From: Amphimedon queenslandica
Taxonomy: Eukaryota; Porifera; Demospongiae; Haplosclerida; Niphatidae
Assembly: GCF_000090795.2 (NCBI RefSeq)
Contig: NW_003546528.1
Location: forward strand, 9,900-35,045
Length of the DNA stretch: 25,146 nucleotides
Direction of reading: 5' to 3'
Position numbers and translations under genes: made by a program. This document shows, piece after piece, positions 10,601 to 20,581 of the stretch. Within the stretch, counting starts at the first letter, position 1, and each line of letters opens with the position of its first letter. Under the pieces are notes generated by a model that had not been told where the DNA came from, did not search any database, and saw only the letters and a program-made list of their open reading frames with translations.

Positions 10601-11372
10601 TTTAACAGCTAATGGAGGAACCACTCTAGTAAGAGCTAATGGAGGTACCCCTCTAGTAAGAGCTAATGGAGGAACCACTCTGCTAACAGCTAATGGAGAA
10701 ACCCCTCTACTAACAGCTAATGGAGGAGCCCCTCTACTAACAGCTAATGAAGGAACCCCTCTGCTAACAGCTAATGGAGGAACCCCTCTACAAACAGCTA
10801 ATGGAGGAGCCCCTCTAGTAAGAGACTGTATTTCTGCTGATACTGTTCTGACTAGTAAATATCAGGACACTAGCTCTGGCAGCAGTAAAGTTGAGTCTTC
10901 TTTCTTGAATCCACAGGCTGTTAGCTTCAGTCCTGCTATGAATGTCCTTCCATCACATAGTCTCCTTCTCTCTATCTCTTCAAACTCACATGGGCCTCTT
11001 CTTCCTCCCCCTCCCCCTCCCCCTGGGTTACCCCCAGGGTTACGGCCACTAGCTCCAATTCATCACTTTCCTTTACCTCCTGGCTTCACTCCAGAAGACT
11101 GTGTTCCTAAGCCATTGCTTCTAAACTATGCACCTTTTAAAGCCAGTGAATCTGTTTCTTCATTGATTGAGAAGCAAGTCCTTGATATTTTATTAAGAAA
11201 TGGCCACAGGGCCATTTACTATAATGATCTCCTTAGAGATGTCTCTTTGTCACGACTGCTCCAAACCCTCAGAATGAACCTGCCACTGCAGTTCTTAGTA
11301 GAAAGGTCTCAGTTATTTCGTGTGGTGTTGGTTGATAAAGGGTTTCTGGTGTCTGCAGTGGTGACATCATAG
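4642..11372 (+). CDS. FAM120/Asteroid-like PIN domain fused to TDRD9-like DEVH RNA helicase
   Basis: Three exons (4642-5761, 6051-7321, 7563-11372) give 2066 residues. Residues ~45-565 resemble FAM120/Asteroid proteins, which carry an XPG-like PIN fold: LLVD (D56), SDNPDFAL (D187, D190), then SIHDLLQPVRLSLYRLL (392-407) and ETLLHYSVVALSLYLYG (487-503). Residues ~705-1150 are a DExH helicase: motif I GEAGCGKS (719-726), DEVH (815-818), SAT (848-850) and QRSGRVGR (1063-1070). They read most like TDRD9/Spindle-E, piRNA-pathway helicases (FLPGINEI, SIEEQ, QRSGRVGRVSEG). A helical HA2-like part follows. I see no clear Tudor domain. Then come fourteen 9-residue repeats (1759-1884), a proline-rich tract (~1943-1970) and a conserved-looking C-terminal ~80 residues. 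The start ATG has purine at -3 and G at +4. Nuclease and RNA-unwinding activity are inferred, not shown. The start of the PIN part is divergent and lacks the usual MGVxG N-terminus. Confidence 0.8.
10446..10823 (+). repeat. Coding 27-bp minisatellite, 14 copies
   Basis: Fourteen head-to-tail units of 27 bp encode ANGGTTPLT / ANGGTTLVR / ANGGTPLVR-type nonapeptides in the PIN-helicase gene. Units alternate between T-ending and R-ending forms, and the block of about units 4-8 repeats as a higher-order pattern, which points to recent unequal exchange. Every unit keeps frame. The opposite strand also stays open, but this is a by-product of the repeat. Confidence 0.95.
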
Positions 11373-11827
11373 ATTTATAATCTGCTCCTCCTGTATTGCT
11401 GTTAGTGATTTGAGTTGATTCATTTCTTTATGCTGCTATTATACCAATCACTTGTCCTATTAAGTACATATATAACCTTTTCATTTATCAATGCATTATC
11501 ATCATATCATACTAATCCTCCATTATTATCTTATTAATAAACATTATTCAAATTCAATTATTACTCATACTCCTCTCTTTGCTGCCTAAAGTGGGTGGGT
11601 GTATGTGAAGACTGTTTTCCTGCTGTCCTTCTCTCCTTTTACTTTGTCTTTGTGACTCCTCCTCGCATGAGAAAGGTAGGAACAAGAGAAGAGATGGTTT
11701 TGTTGGTCTCTGGAGGTTTTTGAGTGTTTCCACACCTCTTCTTTGGAGTCATGATGTACCTTTATACTCTTTTAATAGAATTTGAAACTGCAGTACCTCC
11801 TCCAGCAATCGCACAGATACGCAGACC
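11373..11827. other. Intergenic region, helicase 3' UTR and GATM 5' side
   Basis: The first ~165 bp are the AT-rich 3' UTR of the PIN-helicase gene, ending near an AATAAA. The rest (about 11570-11827) is more GC-balanced and is the presumed promoter and 5' UTR of GATM. No strong motif or supported gene is seen here. Confidence 0.5.
11536..11541 (+). terminator. Polyadenylation signal of the PIN-helicase gene
   Basis: AATAAA lies 164 bp after the stop codon at 11372, in AT-rich sequence. The distance is ordinary for an animal gene with a short 3' UTR. Confidence 0.6.
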
Positions 11828-14800
11828 ATGTTACTGACCAGGATATTCTTGGGCGGGTGTCGAGGAAGAGAGGCCTCAAGGATAAAGGTAAGCAGTATAC
11901 ATACCTCCTTGTACAGTGTCGCTGTAACTAAGTTCAGGCTTTTGGCACGGACTATTGGCTTAGGAAAAGGACTAGTTCAAATGTGTATGAGTGATATTGT
12001 GCGAGTATAGTGTATCATTAGTAGTTAGTTTTAGTTTGAAGAATGAGAAAGTGACATTGTTGGTTTGTTGCTGCTGCTGTGTTGCAGCACTGTTGCTAGG
12101 CAACAGGAAATTAATTAGATCTATGCTTCAATTTTTGCCAATAAAAATGCAATTATTATTATTACTATTATTATTATGGTTACTCCCAAATTCCACTTTA
12201 ATATGCTTTGAAATGAATCCTAATATTATGCTCATACTTTAAGCTGTACTCAATATATCAACTAACCTTGTATCAAGTTACACTTTGTCATGTAGTATTA
12301 ATGTAGAGTATGTGTTAAAGTTGTAACTGGGGGAGGTAGTATGTTTGCATATTTACAGTTTAGACGTGATCATTTCATCAAAATGTGCAGCATTTCATGA
12401 TTCTCTTTCTCTCTCTCTCCATTATCTCTCACATGTAGCCACTAGTTAATGGATGCCGTCTATTATGTAATGTAAGAGCTACTGCACCTTTAACAATGGA
12501 AGCTCCTCCTCCTCCTCCAGCAGAGAAAAAACCGTTAGTATCTCCAGTCTCCTCTTTTAATGAGTGGGATCCGTTGGAAGAGGTCATAGTTGGACGAGTT
12601 GAAGGGGCTCATGTTCCTCCGTTTACTGTTGAAGTGAAGGCAAACACTTACGAGAAGTACTGGGACTTTTACACCAAGAACTCTGGGACACCCTTTCCAC
12701 AGGAACACATGAGGAAAGCAGCTGCTGAAATTGAGGAACTGTGCCGTGTACTCGAGGGAGAAGGAGTTAAAGTTAGGAGACCAGACCTTCTTGATTACAG
12801 CCTTCAATACACCACTCCAGACTTCTCCTCCACTGGTATGTACTCTGCCATGCCGAGGGATATACTCATTGTCATTGGCACTGAGATCATAGAGGCCCCG
12901 ATGGCCTGGAGGGCTAGGTTCTTTGAGTATCGGGCCTACCGGTCCTTAATGAAGGAGTATTTCCGTGCTGGAGCTAAGTGGACGACAGCTCCTAAGCCAT
13001 TGATGAGTGATGAGCTGTACGACCAGGAGTACCCTATGAAGAGCGTACAGGACAGGCACAGGTTAGCAGCTGAGGGAAAGTTTGTGACGACAGAGTTTGA
13101 GCCGTGCTTTGATGCAGCTGACTTCATAAGAGCTGGGAGGGACATCTTTGTACAGAGGAGCCAGGTACATTATACCATTGATATTAGAGACTGCCTTATA
13201 CTGCAGTACTATAATTACACTGCAGATTATACTGATTAGATTAGATTATATTTATTATATTGAGTATATGAGTATTATTAATCACATACATGTACATGTA
13301 CATACAATATGCTGTAGGTTACTATAAACTATTATGTTCATGTACATTACATACAGGTTACCAATCACATGGGTATTGAATGGATGAGGCGTCACTTAGG
13401 TGATGAGTACAGGGTCCATGAGGTATCGTTCAAGGATCCTAACCCAATGCATATTGACGCTACCTTCAACATCATTGGACCTGGTCTGGTTATTGCTAAT
13501 CCTGATAGACCTTGCAACCAAATTGACATGTTCAGGAAAGCTGGTAATTAAAATACTTACTGCTAGTCTGATACTACATACTACTACATTTTCTGATACA
13601 TATTGATGTCCTTGTGCTGTGTAGAAAGTTTGAGATGATTCTGACTTTAATTTTTCAAGTTACGGCCATTTCAAAAAAATGCCAAAATAGCCCATGGTTT
13701 TTTCCAAAAAATGGCCCCGAAATCACCCAAAAATTTTATTATATTTCCTGATACATATTGATGTCCTTATGTTGTGTAAAAAGTTTGAGGTGATTCTGAC
13801 TTCAATTTTCAAGTTACGGCCATTTTAAGACAACGCCAAAATTTTGAAAAATAGCCAAGGCTATAGCCCATGGTTTTTTCCAAAAAATGGCTCCGAAATC
13901 ACCCAACAATTTTATTACATTTCCTGATACATATTGATGTCCTTATGTTGTGTAGAAAGTTTGAGGTGATTCCGACTTCAATTTTCAAGTTACGGCCATT
14001 TTAAGACAACGCCAAAATTTTGAAAAATAGCCAAGGCTATAGCCCATGGTTTTTTCCAAAAAATGGCTCCGGAATCACCCAAAAATTTTATTACATTTCC
14101 TGATACATATTGATGTCCTTATGTTGTGTAGAAAGTTTGAGGTGATTCTGACTTCAATTTTTCGAGTTACGGCCATTTTAAGAAAATGTCAAAATTTTGA
14201 AAAATAGCCAAGGCTATAAGCCCATGGTTTTTTCCAAAAAATGGCTCCGAAATCATCCCAAATTTTTATTACATTTTCTGATACATATTGATGTCCTTAT
14301 GCTGTGTAGCAAGTTTGAGTCGATTCCGACTTCAATTTTTCGAGTTACGGCCATTTTAAGACAACGCCAAAATTTTGAAAAATAGCCAAGGCTATAGCCC
14401 ATGGTTTTTTCCAAAAAATGGCTCCGAAATCATCCCAAATTTTTATTACATTTCCTGATACATATTGATGTCCTTATGTTGTGTAGCAAGTTTGAGTCGG
14501 TTCCGACTTCAATTTTTCAAGTTACGGCCATTTTAAGAAAATGCCAAAATTTTGAAAAATAGCCAAGGCTATAGCCCATGGTTTTTTCCAAAAAATGGCC
14601 CTGAAATCACCCCAAATTTTTATTACATTTTCTGATACAAATTGATGTATGTACAGTGTACATGTACTCTTTGCTTGTGTTTAGGTTGGAAGATAGTGAC
14701 AGCTCCTCAGCCAGTAGTGTCTGATTCATGGCCGCTGTGGATGTCATCAAAATGGCTCTCAATGAATGTCCTCATGATTGATGAGAAGAGAGTAGTGGTT

Positions 14801-15079
14801 GAAACTGATGAGATACCAATACAGAAGATGTTTGAGAAACTGGGCATTAAATGCATCAAGGTAAGAACTATTACCGGTAGTACCATACATCATGTACATG
14901 AGTACTGATCAAGAGTACCTGTACATGTACATATACATGCTCCTATTGTTATCAAACTCTTATTATCATACTCTTGCTGTGTGTAGGTGTCAATACGTCA
15001 TGCTAACTCTCTTGGTGGTGGGTTCCATTGCTGGACCACTGACATTAGAAGAAGAGGGACACTAGAGTCTTACCTCTAA
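11828..15079 (+). CDS. GATM: Glycine amidinotransferase (L-arginine:glycine amidinotransferase), mitochondrial
   Basis: The enzyme transfers the amidino group of arginine to glycine, giving guanidinoacetate and ornithine, the first committed step of creatine synthesis, in the mitochondrial intermembrane space. Five exons (11828-11887, 12439-13164, 13357-13543, 14685-14860, 14987-15079) give 413 residues, against 423 in human, with very high identity to the remembered human protein. The catalytic triad is complete: D245 (CFDAADF), H294 (NPMHIDATF) and C398 (GGGFHCWT), each offset by 9 from human D254, H303 and C407. The first exon ([20 protein letters not shown]) and start of the second are rich in R, L, S and A with almost no acids, as in a mitochondrial presequence. 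An internal ATG at 12496 would give a protein without it. Intron 3 (1141 bp) contains a satellite. Confidence 0.95.
13593..14640. repeat. ~177-bp tandem satellite, about 6 copies, in GATM intron 3
   Basis: The anchor CTGATACATATTGATGTCC recurs at 13593, 13748, 13924, 14100, 14278 and 14455, and a last partial one at 14632 (CTGATACAAATTGATGT). Spacings are 155, 176, 176, 178, 177 and 177 bp; the first unit lacks ~22 bp. Each unit contains a T6-CC-A6 segment flanked by CCATGG/ATGG, and full-length units have the perfect palindrome GGCTATAGCC. Copies are highly similar, suggesting recent amplification. No coding frame persists through the array. The plus strand carries the GATM intron. Confidence 0.93.
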
Positions 15080-15414
15080 CTACCTGAAGACACTAAACTA
15101 AAGAACACACACACACACACACTCACAGCTACTAGAGATATTAATAGTACATTATAGTATAGTATAGTGCTGTATTAGTCATAGCTGGACTTTGTGGCTA
15201 ATTTTATAGAATAGATTTGCAATAATAACTAGATGAATGCTAAGCAAGCAAAAGCATACGTACATTCTTTATAAGTTCATGACTTGCTGGTTCTATTTTG
15301 CTTAAGAATCTCTCATGCTTGATTTTGTTCAGGATCAAGTGGAAAATTGACATAAAAATTATTTTAAAAATGGAACCAAACGTTTACAAAGGATGCAGCA
15401 ATTACTAGTATAGT
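15080..15414. other. Tail-to-tail intergenic region, GATM / Roco gene
   Basis: These 335 bp hold the 3' UTRs of two convergent genes and an (AC)n run at 15104-15122. I found no canonical AATAAA for either gene; AATAAT at about 15221 is the nearest variant on the GATM strand. No gene is seen. Confidence 0.5.
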
Positions 15415-18400
15415 TTATAGTACGTGTAAATACTTCTTTCTAATGTTATCAGCAACCTTCCTCTGCCCTATTGTATCTAGTGCTGCTACTAATGATATCC
15501 AGTTTGATCCACCTCCTCTTGTCTCTCTTACTCCATCCTCTCCCTTTAGCCAGGAAGATATACACTCCATTAGACACTTCTTTGATTTCTTGTAATCTTC
15601 TTCAATTGCTTTTAGTGTACGCTCATATAATCCTAAGTAGAGACCCAACTGATACCAATCAGTGTAACTAAACTGCTGATTTGATTCTAATTCTTGAAGG
15701 ACTGTAGCAAGATCTGTAATATCTGCATGTGTACAGTATATAATAATACCTTAAGCCTACTATTATTTGCGTCTACTAATTTTAGCGAAATCAGCAAAAG
15801 TCATGTTTAGCGTTACTAATTTTAGTGTTTTTAACCAAATTAACTATAAATAATAACCATTATAATGAATAATAATTATTTTGGCGTCTATTTAATTTAG
15901 CGGTTTAAAGCTCTCTCGCTAATATAGCTAAATTTAGTAGACGCTAAAAACAGTAGGCTTAAGGTAATTATTATTCATACAATACTTACCAAGCAGTTTA
16001 TCAGTCTGTTTTTCTTGTTCTTCATCAATGGCCTTTTGTACATCAATATCTACAATAATATTAACAATATTATAGCATAATAATAAAATTACCAGAATGT
16101 CCTTTTGAAGCAGTTCCATACTCTTCTTTAATGATTCCCACTATCCCCTCATCATTATTAATCTTTCCATCTCCCTATACACAGTAATAATAATGATTAT
16201 GAGTGTTAGCTGGTATACCTTAATATCACGTCCTCCTAATAGTGACAGGTTACTAATATCTGATAATGATTCATCAGGTAGGATCCTCTTCAATTCTTCA
16301 CATGTTCCGTTAGCATTTACTAAAAACTCTTCTCTCTTGTCAATAGCAGACATTACATCTTTTACACTATACACTGTCCTTTCTCTTGGTGTATTCACAG
16401 GATAGGCTAGTTCTTTAGGATCAATAACTAACTCTTTTACCTCTAGACTGGGACAGGATTCTTTATAAACACTCATTACCTCTCCTATTACATCTTTTCT
16501 TAGAGACACCATATTGTATTTCTTAAAGGACATCATTACTAGTACACACTGGCTCTCATCCACAATCTCTACCAGTGATCCTACACCACGACTATTAGAC
16601 CAATAAAGTCCATTCTTCCAAAACATGCAACGACGATTTAACTTGTCATCTTCTTGAGGTAGAGCCATTTTAAAAGCAAGATGTAATGAGAGGACGTGGA
16701 AGTATCGAGGAGGAAAGAAATGATGTTTACTAGTACACTGTAGACACCAACCAAACTGGTACACTTGACTAGTCATCTCATCAGGTCTATCAGTAGACAA
16801 AAGACATGGAAAGAACAACAACCTTTCTCCTCTTCTTTCTCTCCCTCCCTCCTCCTCCTCTTCCACTGCTAACTGATGGAGATTTGTCATTCTTAGGAAA
16901 GATGGATTCATTTCTTGACAGAGTTCCATGTTCTTCAGAAAACAAATCAACATGTCAGGATCATATTTAGGAAAGAGTCTAGTCAGACCAGACACACTAA
17001 CAATACCAGTATTGCTAGCAATGTCAACGTGTTCTTTGAATGTCTCTGGAGCAAAGAGAATCCCATCCACCTCAGTTAGTAGTATACCCTTATTCACAAC
17101 AACCCAAGTCTTGCCTTCACTTTTAAGAACACTGATCAAACCAGTTGAGTGCAACGAATGAAGAACTTCTAAAACCTCTTCTTCATTATCTGGTATAGCA
17201 TAGCTATTGTTACACTCACCAGCAGACATTACATCAGAGAGGGTCAGTATATTTTCTTTCCTTTCCTCCAGTAGACCATACATCATGTGACAATAAAGAC
17301 TCAAATTCCTTCCACTTGTACTACGAATGGACTTACAGGCACTAGACAACTTTTTAAAGAAGGAATCCATATCACTCCCACCATGCTTACGACAATCTAA
17401 GAAGACACTATCACACTTTTCCCTTACAATAATATCCTGCATTTCTTCCTTTCTCCTACTTTCAACAGGATCACTAATCTCATCTACATGACTGACTGCT
17501 ACAAGAATATGGCATTGATTAAGAGCTTTCTGTGCTTCATTTCTCACAACTGTTAGCCAATGATGAAGCTGTTTGACTGCTTCCTTCTCCAATATATTGA
17601 CTACTATCAGGAACACACCACCAGAACCTTGTAACAGATTCTCAATGACAGCACTGTGACTGGAGTAGTATTCTGAATGACCAGCAAAATCATGAAGAAT
17701 GATGTTACCCAGTGTCCTGTGTTGTAGTTTATAAGGAATGATACCAGCAGTACAGGGCACTACCCCTCCAACATTTCTATAAGAACCAAAAGCAAAAGGG
17801 CCAGTAGCTGTATCATTGATGACATGACTAAGAGTACTTTTACCAGCTCCAGGATTACCCACAAGAAGAACGTTAACATAAGAATCAACTGGATGAGATA
17901 TTTTAATGTTACCAAACTTTTTAAAAACAGATAAAGTTTTAGTTTTTCCTTTAGCCAAGCCTAATGGTGTATAACCACCTCTATCTTTTTTCAATGGATC
18001 ACATTTACCAGTTGATAATAAAAACTCAACAGCTTCTGATTTGTCACGACGTGCAGCACAGTGAAGAATTGTACTTCCCCATATATCAGACTTAGCCATT
18101 GGATCGCAGTTACACTCATTGATTAAATACTTTAGTGCCTCCATTGAATCGTAAAGAACTGCATGATTCAGTAAAGACCCAACTTTTCCATGACGCACCA
18201 TTGGATCAACGTTGCAATCATTAATGAGACACTTTAAACTATTAATATGTCTAACAGCTTTAGAAAAAATAATTGAGCAGACAGAACCCCTCAATAAGCC
18301 ACAAGTAGATCTGTGACAGTTGAATAAATATTTCAATACATCAATTGATTCATACTCAACTGCAATAGCATAAGAATTATCAAATCCCCTTTCATCACTA

Positions 18401-18726
18401 GTTGATGGATCACACTCACACTCCTCAATGAGAAATCTCACCACATCAACATGATTACCCTTTACAGCATAATGAAGAAAAGACCCCTTTATACCTTTCG
18501 GCTGGTTAAAGCGAAATTTGTCGTTCTTCTGGTTAAAGTGAAATTTGTCGTTCTTTGCGATTTCCAATGCCTTACCGTTATCTTCTGCCATCAAATACTG
18601 CAGCAAGGGAGTAGCTTGTTCGTAACGTTTCTCTTTTAGAGCCCGTCTGAGTTGCTCGACGACATCCTCTACGTTTTTCTCTGCTTCACTTGAGCTTGCA
18701 GTTGATTTGTCTGAGCTAGTAGCCAT
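15415..18726 (-). CDS. Ankyrin-Roc-COR-death domain protein (DAPK-like Roco without kinase)
   Basis: Four exons (18726-16219, 16174-16093, 16049-15990, 15722-15415) give 985 residues. Residues ~75-260 hold degenerate ankyrin repeats (for example GSFLHYAVKGNHVDVVRFLI, STILHCAARRDKSEAVEFLL). A Roc GTPase domain follows, with P-loop GNPGAGKS (290-297), DFAGH (346-350, the DxxG motif) and SHVD (412-415) where N/TKxD is usual. A COR-like region fills ~470-800. The last exon (884-985) reads as a death domain (WYQLGLYLGLYERTL, CLMECISSWLKG, WISLVAAL). Ank-Roc-COR-death is the order in DAPK1, minus its kinase. A signalling or apoptosis/immune role is inferred by family. ATG 18726 has A at -3 and G at +4. 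A 27-bp in-frame duplication lies at 18502-18555. The third intron carries a MITE. Confidence 0.8.
15749..15964. mobile_element. 216-bp MITE with ~38-bp terminal inverted repeats, TA target site
   Basis: The ends are CCTTAAGCCTACT and its exact reverse complement. Inverted similarity continues for about 38 bp with a few mismatches through GCGTCTACTAATTTTAGC. A TA dinucleotide flanks both sides (15747-15748 and 15965-15966), as expected for a TA target-site duplication. It has no coding capacity. The motif TACTAATTTTAG recurs inside. It sits in the last intron of the Roco gene. The TA duplication suggests Tc1/mariner-type mobilisation, but no transposase is present to prove it. Confidence 0.85.
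18502..18555 (-). repeat. In-frame 27-bp tandem duplication in the Roco gene
   Basis: Two adjacent 27-bp copies differ at one base and encode the nonapeptides KNDKFHFNQ and KNDKFRFNQ, just before the first clear ankyrin repeat. The near-identity marks a recent slippage or duplication event. Confidence 0.9.
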
Positions 18727-19005
18727 TGTATCTAGGCCAGAATAGGCCACAGTAAATTTAGTAATGTGGCAACTTGCTGGGGAATGGTCTGGCTAGAGCT
18801 GAGCCTGTGGCCTATGCGGTGGCCGGCCTCGGCTCGGTTAAAAACTCAACGGGAATCCTCACGTGATAATTGACTATAAAACAGTATCCATCACGTGCGC
18901 ATCTCTGACCACGCCTATAGATCATACCCAATTATCCATAATATCCAGGTCAGGCTTGTACTCTCTGTCTGTACCCGAGATCCTGAGACTGTACCTCTCT
19001 CATCA
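18727..19005. promoter_or_regulatory. Bidirectional promoter region, Roco / CCSER-like genes
   Basis: Divergent start codons are 279 bp apart. The region contains two E-boxes 32 bp apart, TCACGTGA (18859-18866) and TCACGTGC (18891-18898), with a TATA-like TATAAAA (18875-18881) between them, plus a GC-rich patch at about 18800-18840. The TATA-like element is oriented towards the plus-strand gene. Regulation by bHLH-type factors is inferred from the motif only. Confidence 0.5.
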
Positions 19006-20512
19006 ATGGAGGCTCAGAGTAGACAGAGTCGTATCCCTAAGTTTGGTTTTGGTTTTAAGAAACTATTAAATGGAGACAAGTCCAAAGACACCACTCCTCC
19101 ATCATCAGGTAGTAACCTCTCTTCTCCCTCAGTGGCCAGGTCTAAATCAATGAGAGTCCCTCGTACCCAGGTACCCGCAATCGTTAAGAGAGACCACAGT
19201 AACTCTATTGATAATGGAGATGAGCCTGCTCCATTATTAATGAGTAATAGAGAACAGCTCCCTCCTCCTCCTTCCTTACTGCGTCCAAGATCAAAGACCC
19301 TATCGTCACGTTCCCATCCTAACAGTCGCTGTAATTCACCTCACAATGACCCCTCCCCTCCCAGCGGAGGAGGTACTGGTATAACCAGTTCAACAGGTTC
19401 TGTAAACGAGACTCCACTGATAGCGTCAGTGGGGGAGGCGGGGCCTCATTATTATAAAGGAAGGCACACTCGTAGCCACTCCTTTGGATCTAAGGAAAAA
19501 CAATTAATTAATAATCGGCCACCATCCGCTAGCTCCATGAACCGTCGTACCATTAACAAGGGACCGTCTGCCGGTATACTCGCGACCAATGTACAGGGTA
19601 AAGGTCGTGTAGTCCCGTCTAGCAGTCGATTGGTCAGTGAGGGCAGTGGTAGGGTGAAGGTTAATAGAACTAACAGTAACACTGATCAACCTGATGGTAA
19701 TGTGGTGAGTGGTGGGGGGTCTAGGGGGACTGGGGTATCAGATAAGAACACACTGACAACTGGTAGTGGTGGGCGGGGCAAGAGACCATTCTCATTTCAT
19801 GAAGGATCACCTGATTTGAATCAGTTAGCGAGTGAGATGAGTCTTGAAGACGAGAATACAACAGCAGCTGCTGCTGGTAGGACTCACAGAGAACCTGTTA
19901 AGAGACCCACTGCTGGACAAGGTAACTGTTATAACTATTAATAACTTGTTGTTGTTTATTGTTTGTTGTTTATATTTGGAGTGTTGTCTACGTGGTCCAA
20001 TGTTCCAGGTGGTAATTACATTTGTGTATTCCTAATTCAGTTGCAGCTGTATTGAATTTTAGTCTACTTGGCTTGCTGTTACCATGAGCACACGTGATCC
20101 TAACCTACAGCTGCAGTGTTAAATGAATGTGTACATGTACCTGTACCTATACCTCTGATAGTGTACATGTACATTACGTTAACACATGCAGATGTGTATA
20201 TATGTCTAAACCTACTGATGATTGTGTCACTGATCTTTATTGACCCAACAACACCTCCTAACACACTATTGGATCTACATGTACTTACCATTGCAGTAGC
20301 TCCTGTCTTTACTGTACAGTGTATATAATCATTACAGTTTTTGTAACTTGTTATTCTTTATTTATTTCTTGTTTGTTATATATTGATATTATTTTTATCA
20401 GTTATCAGTCAGTTAGTGTACTGTGTACTACTCTCCGTGTTAGGAGGAAGGAAGGAAGTTATGGTAGCCATTTAACTGCCTTTAAGTTACATTATTATAT
20501 TATGTTGTGTAG

Positions 20513-20581
<69 letters not shown>

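Noticed and set aside
10301-10678. Long open frame on the minus strand rich in PPLA/LALTRGV units
   Set aside because: It is the reverse complement of the in-frame 27-bp minisatellite; the repeat keeps several frames open, and the plus-strand frame continues a recognised protein.
11639-11752. 37-codon minus-strand frame starting MTPKKRCGNTQKPPE
   Set aside because: Short, unrecognised, inside the presumed GATM promoter, with no splice or polyadenylation support.
11991-12242. Plus-strand open frame in GATM intron 1
   Set aside because: Low-complexity Leu/Cys stretches from ATT and CTG repeats, inside a well-supported intron.
14197-14385. Open frame in the satellite array
   Set aside because: It spans repeat units, is not kept in phase by the 176-178-bp period and has no splice context.
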